From positions 1-36,424 of the forward strand of contig CALAGB010000229.1 in assembly GCA_937891245.1 (NCBI GenBank): a DNA stretch of 36,424 bases, read 5' to 3'. Of the stretch, positions 31,535 through 36,424 are shown one piece after another (position 1 is the first letter of the stretch; every line of letters starts with the position of its first letter). The notes under the pieces are model-generated. The model ran no database searches, was not told the DNA's origin, and saw nothing but the letters and a program-made list of their open reading frames with translations. Position numbers and translations under genes: made by a program. This DNA is from an uncultured Thermomicrobiales bacterium. Lineage in GTDB: Bacteria; Chloroflexota; Chloroflexia; Thermomicrobiales; Thermomicrobiaceae.

Positions 31535-32115
31535 GCGATGGCCTTGCTCGTGTCTGTGACGGCGAGCGAAAGAACTGGATGTGCAGCAGTCTTCTCATCC
31601 AGCCATGCTTGCATGCCGGCACGAATGATCTTCCGGGCATCGGTAGAGCGAATCATCCGCTGTTCAACCAGCGCGTGAGCAAGCGCCTCGACGCCAGCCC
31701 AGTGGTAGGGCGGCATGAGCAGTTCCTCGGCCTTGAAACGCATCCAGTTTGAAAACGCCTTCATGCCGTCCGAGTGGCCGTCGACAATGAACCAAGCGAG
31801 TTCCGAGATAGCGTGTGTATCACCACGGGCACCGATCCAATTGAAGCGGCCACTGAATCGCTTTTCCGCAACGGGGCCAGCCCAAAGAACAATGACATGC
31901 CGCTCAAGGTGACTCTGACTTCGGCTATCAAGGTGCGAATCGATGTGGACAGCGCTGGGCCACGGCGTGCCTTGGACATGACCGGCAGACATTTCTTCAA
32001 GGTTCGGGACGATCGAAACATACTCAAAGCGCGCGCCAAGGCGATAACTCGCGAACGCATGCCCCGCCTCATGAATGGCAACACGCAGGAGTCTTTGCCG
32101 TTCCCGTGCATTCAT
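31531..32115 (-). CDS. Stand-alone M41 (FtsH-type) peptidase domain protein, copy 1
   Basis: A 194-residue protein with the zinc site of FtsH peptidases but no AAA+ module and no membrane helix. His15-Glu16-x2-His19 (IHEAGH) is followed by GHVQG, AGPVAEKRFSG (matching FtsH GGRAAEE) and GARGDTHAISELAWFI, whose Asp99 aligns with the third zinc ligand (FtsH GAxNDLxxAT). The spacing of 80 residues fits M41 (73 in FtsH). ATG 32115 has AGGAG ten bases upstream. The gene sits between the HTH gene and the integrase, overlapping the integrase start by four bases. A role in proteolysis of a phage or host regulator is inference. A second homologue is at 33419. Confidence 0.75.
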   Translation of the reverse strand: MNARERQRLLRVAIHEAGHAFASYRLGARFEYVSIVPNLEEMSAGHVQGTPWPSAVHIDSHLDSRSQSHLERHVIVLWAGPVAEKRFSGRFNWIGARGDTHAISELAWFIVDGHSDGMKAFSNWMRFKAEELLMPPYHWAGVEALAHALVEQRMIRSTDARKIIRAGMQAWLDEKTAAHPVLSLAVTDTSKAIA

Positions 32116-32183
32116 AGGTACCTACTCCTTGCTACAATGGGCATGCCTCAGCACTGAGCCAACAGCGCGAGGCGTTACCTAGA

Positions 32184-32225
32184 CTCGCGGCGTAGCGGCT
32201 AACCCCTGTCTACGCCGCGAGTTTT
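32184..32225 (+). terminator. Strong hairpin spanning the HTH stop codon
   Basis: Perfect 12-bp arms CTCGCGGCGTAG (32184-32195) and CTACGCCGCGAG (32210-32221) with a 14-base loop, followed on the plus strand by TTTT. In plus orientation it would terminate; on the leftward transcript it is a stem between the HTH stop and the peptidase gene that could attenuate or stabilise. The HTH stop codon lies inside the stem. Confidence 0.5.
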
Positions 32226-32413
32226 CCCGACTCATCCTCGAATCGCTCATCCAAGAATGCCCGGAAGTCCTGCTCACGAATCCGGTAGCCTGTTCGGCCA
32301 CCGAAGTTGTGGCCTGCGAGCTTATGCTCGCGAACCCAGCGACGTACCGTATTGACGTGAACCTTCAGCATGTCGGCAATCTCTTCGACCGTGTACCAGC
32401 GTGTTTCGATCAT
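32210..32413 (-). CDS. Excisionase-like helix-turn-helix protein (HTH_17/MerR-like)
   Basis: A 67-residue DNA-binding protein: YTVEEIADMLKVHVNTVRRWVREHKLAGHNFGGRTGYRIREQDFRAFLDERF, a textbook HTH_17 excisionase-family fold with a wing after the recognition helix. ATG 32413 is preceded by AAGGTGG; a GTG at 32425 is an alternative. It is the first gene of the leftward operon with peptidase and integrase. It probably acts as excision factor or regulator, plausibly binding the GCTAACTAT/ATAGTTAGC sites just upstream. Its small size and position next to the integrase support this role; direct evidence is absent. Confidence 0.85.
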   Translation of the reverse strand: MIETRWYTVEEIADMLKVHVNTVRRWVREHKLAGHNFGGRTGYRIREQDFRAFLDERFEDESGKLAA

Positions 32414-32433
32414 CCGTATCACCACCTTCCTTA

Positions 32434-32469
32434 GCTAACTATAGCACAACAAGACTGCTCATAGTTAGC
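32434..32469. promoter_or_regulatory. Operator-like inverted repeat in the divergent control region
   Basis: Perfect nine-base arms GCTAACTAT (32434-32442) and ATAGTTAGC (32461-32469), with a further TTAGTTA half-site at 32471-32477. The left arm overlaps a TATAGT -10-like box for the leftward operon. This looks like the element's genetic switch. Confidence 0.55.
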
Positions 32470-32477
32470 GTTAGTTA

Positions 32478-32506
32478 TTGACTCCGATGGTACGCTATGT
32501 TACGCT
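32478..32506 (+). promoter_or_regulatory. Promoter of the rightward early operon
   Basis: TTGACT (32478-32483), 17-base spacer, TACGCT (32501-32506), 48 bases before the first gene. The -35 matches five of six; the -10 is weak (three of six). It lies beside the operator arms. Confidence 0.45.
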
Positions 32507-32553
32507 TTGTTCAGGTAACGTCTCGTTTGTTGGCTCAATGAAGGGAGTTCCCG

Positions 32554-32943
32554 ATGCTCTATCAGCCGGATTCACTCAAGTGGAAGGATGCGGGCAAGCG
32601 CGCCGAAGCGGCGGGGTTGTCTGCTCGCCTGTTGTCATTTCAGGGAGGCGAACACCTCTGCTGCGAGTCATGGCGCGTGGCGCGACCGGACACCGGCACG
32701 CTGCGGAATGTCTACATCCTCTGGACGGCCGAAGGGATCACGTCGGTCGTCTGCGAGTGCCGGACGCGCGAGCAGAACGAGCACGACTGCGCCTGTTGCC
32801 ACGCGGCCGCGGCCGTCGAGGCGTCCTTCGATCTGGCGATTCAGGATGCCTGGCAGGATGACGACGGCGGGCTCGTGACGGTCGTCACACCATCGAACGG
32901 ACCGGGCTACGCAGTGCCGACGCAGCGGATTGAGTCACTCTAA
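32554..32943 (+). CDS. SWIM-type zinc-finger-like small protein
   Basis: A 129-residue protein. Cys67-x-Cys69 and, after 11 residues, Cys81-x-His83 (VCEC...CACCHAAAAVEA) fit the SWIM zinc-finger pattern CxC-xn-CxH. The preceding WRVARPDTGTLRNVYILWTAEGITSVVCEC has the strand pattern leading into SWIM domains. An extra Cys pair (CC at 36-37) may add to zinc binding. ATG 32554 has GAAGGGAG six bases upstream. It is the first gene of the rightward operon and its stop overlaps the next ATG by one base. SWIM domains bind DNA or proteins; the exact role in this element is unknown. Confidence 0.6.
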   Translation: MLYQPDSLKWKDAGKRAEAAGLSARLLSFQGGEHLCCESWRVARPDTGTLRNVYILWTAEGITSVVCECRTREQNEHDCACCHAAAAVEASFDLAIQDAWQDDDGGLVTVVTPSNGPGYAVPTQRIESL

Positions 32944-33422
32944 TGGGAAGGATGAGCGACGTGGATATTCAGCAGCACAACGAACAGCCGATGTCATGGC
33001 GTGACAAGCGCAAGGCGATTGCTGAGAGTATGCGATCGGTCGTCGAGCGATTCGACCCGTTCATCGTAGCGGAATTTCTCTGGCAGACGGGCGCATATAT
33101 GGTGCTCTGGAAGCACTACGACCCGGACGCGCCCGCCAACGAGGTCGACAACGCCAGTTATTGTCAGATTGGCTGTAACCTGAATCTCGCGCCGGCGCTC
33201 GCATTCTGGACACGGGAGGAGGAGGAAGCGCTGTGCGCCCTCTGTGCGGAACGCATAACGGCGCGCTTCGGTCCCTACCTGCACGAGCACATCGCACCGC
33301 CGCATTTCACGCTGCTGCGTAACCCCACCGATCCTGAGCAAGTCGCGGCACTCGGTAACGCGCTCGAAACATGGGCAAACGAGCGTGCGCGTTCGGCAAG
33401 GAAGGGGGCGGACGTCGCATGA
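32943..33422 (+). CDS. Small protein with four-Cys zinc-site-like arrangement
   Basis: A 159-residue cytosolic protein with no recognised family. Cys74-x3-Cys78 and Cys98-x2-Cys101 (CQIGC ... CALC) are spaced like a treble-clef or zinc-ribbon site. The N-terminus is charged and helical (MSWRDKRKAIAESMRSVVERFDPF). ATG 32943 overlaps the previous stop (TAATG); ATG 32952 is an alternative start after GGAAGG. The stop overlaps the next gene's ATG by four bases. Strict coupling with the SWIM-like protein and the peptidase suggests the three act together, but no function can be read. Confidence 0.55.
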   Translation: MGRMSDVDIQQHNEQPMSWRDKRKAIAESMRSVVERFDPFIVAEFLWQTGAYMVLWKHYDPDAPANEVDNASYCQIGCNLNLAPALAFWTREEEEALCALCAERITARFGPYLHEHIAPPHFTLLRNPTDPEQVAALGNALETWANERARSARKGADVA

Positions 33423-34036
33423 AGGCTGAACAAATCGCTCGCTATCTCAGTAGGCCATCAATTCAACATAGTATGAAGCGGCTCGCTTATCACGAGGCTG
33501 GGCATGCAGTCGGGGAGTGGTTGACCGGGTTTCTGCCCGAACGCATGGAACTTGAAATAGGAGCGGATGGCGATTGGGGGCATACCACTGCCGGGTGGCC
33601 CCAATGGCTACGATTCCCAGACGGCGATACTCGGTGGTGGCAAAGCCAAGTCTTTAGTGTGCTCGCCGGGCCATCGGCCGAAGCATATTTCGGGGGGCTT
33701 GTCCGGCCGCGCCTGAGTGCAACCGACAAAGAGGCCGTAAATCGCGCGGTAGCGCACCTGTACGCGACGCAGTCCGGTCAACGCGCCTATCTGCGAGCGA
33801 CGCGCGTCGAGGTCGATAATCTCTGGCATGCCGGGAACAATTGGCAAGCTGTCGGGCTATTAGCCAACGAACTCTATGATCGTCTGGTTGATAGCGAAGG
33901 AGAGGGATACGCTCGGCTGTTCACTGATGAGATACGCGACATACTCATCAGCACGCTCGGCATGAACGCCGGACTCGAGGAGACCATGTGCGAGGAGCGA
34001 GTGTTTCTTGACGCGATACCTCCGCGACCGGAATAG
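33419..34036 (+). CDS. Stand-alone M41 (FtsH-type) peptidase domain protein, copy 2
   Basis: A 205-residue protein with His25-Glu26-x2-His29 (YHEAGHAV), VLAGPSAEAYFGG and SATDKEAVNRAVAHLYA, whose Asp103 aligns with the third zinc ligand of M41 peptidases (74 residues after the second His). No AAA+ or membrane segment is present. A Trp-rich insert (DGDWGHTTAGWPQWLRFPDGDTRWW, split here by position 63) differs from copy 1, so the two are diverged paralogues and not a recent duplication. ATG 33419 overlaps the previous stop by four bases. It ends the rightward operon, followed by a strong terminator. Functional inference: zinc peptidase with an unknown phage or host target. Confidence 0.75.
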   Translation: MKAEQIARYLSRPSIQHSMKRLAYHEAGHAVGEWLTGFLPERMELEIGADGDWGHTTAGWPQWLRFPDGDTRWWQSQVFSVLAGPSAEAYFGGLVRPRLSATDKEAVNRAVAHLYATQSGQRAYLRATRVEVDNLWHAGNNWQAVGLLANELYDRLVDSEGEGYARLFTDEIRDILISTLGMNAGLEETMCEERVFLDAIPPRPE

Positions 34037-34050
34037 CCGCTCACTCCTTC

Positions 34051-34084
34051 GGCCCGCTCAGGCTTCGGCTCGGGCGGGCCTTTT
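34051..34084 (+). terminator. Terminator of the rightward operon
   Basis: GGCCCGC and GCGGGCC arms with an inner paired region around GGCTTCGGCT, followed by TTTTC. It starts 15 bases after the peptidase stop codon. Confidence 0.88.
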
Positions 34085-34126
34085 CATGCCCCGCGTCCCC
34101 CGCCACAGTGCCGCTACATGCGCTAC

Positions 34127-34152
34127 ACCTTGTGGAATTATTTCCACAAGGT
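34127..34152. repeat. 26-bp perfect inverted repeat
   Basis: Arms ACCTTGTGGAA and TTCCACAAGGT around TTAT, AT-richer than its surroundings. It is the first of several palindromes in the 0.4-kb region between the convergent peptidase and tape-measure genes. Confidence 0.6.
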
Positions 34153-34214
34153 TGGAAGCACGCCCCCCATGCGCGTATGGGTGCTATAACCCGTGACAAT
34201 GTAACGGAATATGA

Positions 34215-34305
34215 AGAGCCTGACACCCCCCGCGCGCGCGGGAAGCGCTCAACTGCGGACATGTCCGCAGTTGAAAGATCCTGACACCCCCGCGCGCGGG
34301 AGCGG
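34215..34305. repeat. Direct repeats flanking a 22-bp perfect palindrome
   Basis: Two direct copies of AGA(G/T)CCTGACACCCCC followed by a GCGCGCG tract and GGA(A)GCG (34215-34247 and 34276-34305) flank a perfect 22-bp palindrome (half-site AACTGCGGACA, 34251-34272). Further to the right, GCGACAT occurs twice and TTCGGACA once (34315-34340), repeating parts of the palindrome. The pattern is iteron-like; possible roles are replication origin, packaging or regulator binding. Confidence 0.55.
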
Positions 34306-34346
34306 GCCAATACTGCGACATTTTGCGACATGTTCGGACAAGGGGA

Positions 34347-34378
34347 AGGCGCCGCCGAAAGGAGCAAGAGCGGCGCCT
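34347..34378 (-). terminator. Possible terminator of the tape-measure operon
   Basis: Nine-base arms AGGCGCCGC / GCGGCGCCT with a 14-base loop, about 75 bases after the tape-measure stop on the minus strand. The tail reads TTCCCCTTG, so it is a weak terminator at best. Confidence 0.35.
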
Positions 34379-34453
34379 ATCTGTGGAGAGTACGTAGAGG
34401 CAGTCGAGGAACGCTGAGGGGCGCGAATGGGGGTTGTTAGCGCATCAGTTTCG

Positions 34454-36424
34454 TCATGAGGGCATCGCTCCGAACGGGCTAATCGTCGTGCTGTATTGCT
34501 GCTGTCGGTCCATATCCACCTGGGCCGAGATCACCTGCCCGCCGATATGGACGTTGATCTGCGGGCTGTTGGTTGGCGTCATCCCAACCGCGTTGGAGTA
34601 ATTGGCCGGCGGGTGATAGCCCGCTCCCATGCCGACCACAACCATCTGTTGCCCATTGACGGTGACGATGTGCGCGGTGTTGTTATCGACGTGGTAGTTC
34701 GGATCGAGCGCCGGCGCCTCTCCGTAAGTCGTGCCCGCCGGCGCATAGGGCAGCGGCTCTCCGTTGGCGCCAATTACGTCGCTCAGGCCGGAACTGGCCC
34801 CGCTACCGACGCTGGCCCCGCCACCGCCCGAGCCGCCCGAACCGCCTGAGCCGTTGTGGTTATCGTTGGGGTCGACGTTGACATGGCCACCGGGCACCTT
34901 GTAGCCGAGTCCGTCCTCGAAATCGCCGTACTTGATCTTGACTTCATCGATCTTGTCGCCGAGTGCATCGAGGAGTTGCTCAATAATCCCGATGTTCTTC
35001 TCGATACCGCTCGGATCGGTCCCTTGCAGGAAGGCTGTCGCGAGGTCGACCGTCAGCCCTTGCTCGATCTGTTGCAACTGAGGGATAACGGCGGCGGGCA
35101 GAAGTGCCGCGGCCTGTGCGACCTGCAACGAACCGGTCTCGAGCGACTGAACGATCACGTTTGTCAGCGATGCGCCAGCGTCGTCCATCTGGCCCTCGAT
35201 GGCCCTGATTTGAGCGACGGTCGCGTCATTGACGACCGCGACCGCGTTATCAACCAGTCCGGCCGCTTGCGCCTGGATATAAATCCCTTGCTCAATCTGA
35301 AGCTGTTGGGTCGCGGCTTCGATCTGTTGATTAATGCCGTCCAGAATGGCCTGCGAGGCGCCGGACGCAATCGCGACCGAACGCTCGGTCGTAAGGTCCG
35401 CGATCGTCTGTTGCAGATCAGGAATCGCGGTCCCCTTCAGGATCTGATCGAACTGACGGTAGGCGTCCTGTTCTGCCTGGCCGAACGCATCGGCAAAGCG
35501 TTGTGCGGCATCACCGCTCGTGATTTGGGCGATCGAGCTATTGATGGCATCCGCGACCGTCGTCCCGTTGAACTCTGCCCAGCGCTGAATCAAGGACGTG
35601 ATGTCGTCAAACTGCCCCTGTAATTTCGCGATCTGGTCCGGGTCCGCGCCGGAGAGTTTCGCAAGGTCGAGTTGCTTGGCGATGTCGTCCTGTGTCGCCA
35701 GCAAATCCGGTAGGAGGTTCGCGGTAAGCCGCGGCACCATCGTGTCACTCGACAGCTCCGCCACCATGCCGTCAACCATCGCTTGAGCGATCTGCTTGCC
35801 GTCGCTCGTGGCCGCGTCGATCACGGCCTGTGTCGGGGCCAGTCCATCACCAAGGCTGCGGAGAATCTGCTGCGTCTGGTCGGCGGTGAAAATCTCGGTG
35901 CCTTTGGGGACCAGCGCCAGGCCCGGCGCACCACCGTTGGCAATCCCGACCGTGCCGCCGCTGGCGAAGGCGCCGGCGTAGGGGAACACCATCAACTCGG
36001 GGCCAAGCTCGTTGACCATCGCGACATGGGTCGTGTGGGCCGATGAGAGACCGGACGCATGATTAACCGACGGGTTCCCGGCAATCTGCACCGGCAGGTA
36101 GATCGGTGCGCTGGCCACTGCTCGAATGCGTTCAATCTCGGCAATGGCGGCGGCATCCGCGATCTGGATCTCGATCGGCGGCGGCGACTGCAAGTTATTG
36201 AGTTTGGTCGTGAGGTCTTCGATGGCCGGGACCAAATCATCATGGACGACATCAGCGACTGATTGCATCGCACCAGCCATCGGGTCGCCGCCGAGCCGTG
36301 CCGCTTCGGCTTGCGCATCCTGCACGCCTTTGACCGCCTGTTCATACTGCGGTCCGGAGTTGATACCGTCTTGAACAAGTTGATTGAGCTTGTCCTGAGC
36401 CATCATCAACTCGCCCTTGGCGCC
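34454..36424 (-). CDS. Phage tail tape-measure protein, C-terminal part (5' end outside window)
   Basis: At least 656 residues of a long Ala/Gln-rich, largely helical protein that sets tail length and helps DNA entry. The frame is open to the window edge (GAKGELMMAQDKLNQLV), so the start lies beyond it. The tape-measure C-terminal signature is present: AMVNELGPELMVFPYAG, FASGGTVGIANGG and LVPKGTEIFTADQTQQIL (the usual GExGPElvxxP...GxxV...T-Ixxx pattern). Long coiled-coil-like stretches follow, then a Gly/Ser linker (GSGGSGGSGGGG) and a short C-terminal region. It is leftward and convergent with the early operon. The presence of a late structural gene argues for phage ancestry of the element. 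Confidence 0.85.
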   Translation of the reverse strand, partial: GAKGELMMAQDKLNQLVQDGINSGPQYEQAVKGVQDAQAEAARLGGDPMAGAMQSVADVVHDDLVPAIEDLTTKLNNLQSPPPIEIQIADAAAIAEIERIRAVASAPIYLPVQIAGNPSVNHASGLSSAHTTHVAMVNELGPELMVFPYAGAFASGGTVGIANGGAPGLALVPKGTEIFTADQTQQILRSLGDGLAPTQAVIDAATSDGKQIAQAMVDGMVAELSSDTMVPRLTANLLPDLLATQDDIAKQLDLAKLSGADPDQIAKLQGQFDDITSLIQRWAEFNGTTVADAINSSIAQITSGDAAQRFADAFGQAEQDAYRQFDQILKGTAIPDLQQTIADLTTERSVAIASGASQAILDGINQQIEAATQQLQIEQGIYIQAQAAGLVDNAVAVVNDATVAQIRAIEGQMDDAGASLTNVIVQSLETGSLQVAQAAALLPAAVIPQLQQIEQGLTVDLATAFLQGTDPSGIEKNIGIIEQLLDALGDKIDEVKIKYGDFEDGLGYKVPGGHVNVDPNDNHNGSGGSGGSGGGGASVGSGASSGLSDVIGANGEPLPYAPAGTTYGEAPALDPNYHVDNNTAHIVTVNGQQMVVVGMGAGYHPPANYSNAVGMTPTNSPQINVHIGGQVISAQVDMDRQQQYSTTISPFGAMPS

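Larger units (their letters stand above)
30025..36424. mobile_element. Integrated phage or phage-like element, left end
   Basis: Bounded on the left by the broken amidohydrolase gene. It contains a large serine integrase, an excisionase-like HTH protein, two M41-like peptidases, two small zinc-type proteins, a palindrome-rich control region and a tape-measure protein fragment. Genes are in small divergent operons with overlapping starts and stops. The right end lies outside the window. A tail protein argues for a phage rather than an ICE; whether it is intact is unknown. Confidence 0.85.

Noticed and set aside
32478..32861. Rightward 127-residue frame overlapping the SWIM-like gene
   Set aside because: It starts within the promoter and is an out-of-frame shadow; the gene at 32554 has the better ribosome-binding site and motif content.
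30055..36424. CRISPR array or tRNA at the element end
   Set aside because: No regularly spaced direct repeats and no cloverleaf-like sequence were found; the insertion is in a protein gene.

Overview
The window reads as a GC-rich bacterial chromosome segment with strong G/C preference at third codon positions. GTG and TTG starts are common and gene families are typical of free-living soil or thermophilic bacteria. Several traits together (a KimA-type permease, a Tat-exported lipoprotein binding protein, WYL and XRE-cupin regulators, abundant palindromic spacer repeats) would suit a Chloroflexota/Thermomicrobia-like organism. That placement is inference; no rRNA or tRNA gene was seen to anchor it.

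Layout. 1-2.6 kb: the end of an HtrA-type protease, a coding remnant, a DUF1684 protein and a broken ECF sigma factor gene. 2.7-4.6 kb: a three-gene operon with a split ThDP-dependent 2-oxoacid decarboxylase (ComD/ComE-like) and an isatin-hydrolase-like cyclase. 4.6-7.7 kb: a palindromic repeat, a WYL regulator and two uncharacterised genes. 7.7-10.4 kb: an orphan Tat/lipoprotein solute-binding protein divergent from an XRE-cupin regulator. 10.4-11.1 kb: a gene graveyard (methyltransferase and TetR remnants). 11.1-14.9 kb: two DHA2-type drug exporters, a TetR repressor and two palindromic operator candidates. 15.2-19.1 kb: a tightly overlapping operon of ECF sigma factor, anti-sigma factor, two ABC-2-like membrane proteins and an ABC ATPase. 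19.3-25.7 kb: GNAT, M20 peptidase, GntR/FCD regulator, alpha/beta hydrolase, VOC protein and dapA-dapB of lysine/diaminopimelate synthesis. 25.7-29.7 kb: a repeat, a possible 30-residue basic ORF, a KimA-like potassium permease, a shortened MOSC protein and a lipoprotein.

From about 30.02 kb to the right edge lies the left end of an integrated phage or phage-like element. It has interrupted an amidohydrolase gene after the conserved THSHLAGSPLDKS segment. A leftward operon (HTH excisionase-like protein, M41-like peptidase, large serine integrase) and a rightward operon (SWIM-like zinc protein, four-Cys protein, second M41-like peptidase) diverge from a palindromic operator region. The rightward operon ends at a clear terminator, followed by a 0.4-kb array of palindromes and direct repeats, then the C-terminal part of a leftward tail tape-measure protein that runs off the window.

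The most unusual content is this element's early region. It holds two stand-alone M41 (FtsH-type) peptidase domains without AAA+ modules, one translationally coupled to the integrase, and the unexplained palindrome array beside them. The ThDP-decarboxylase/cyclase trio and the ECF-controlled ABC-2 operon are also worth attention.
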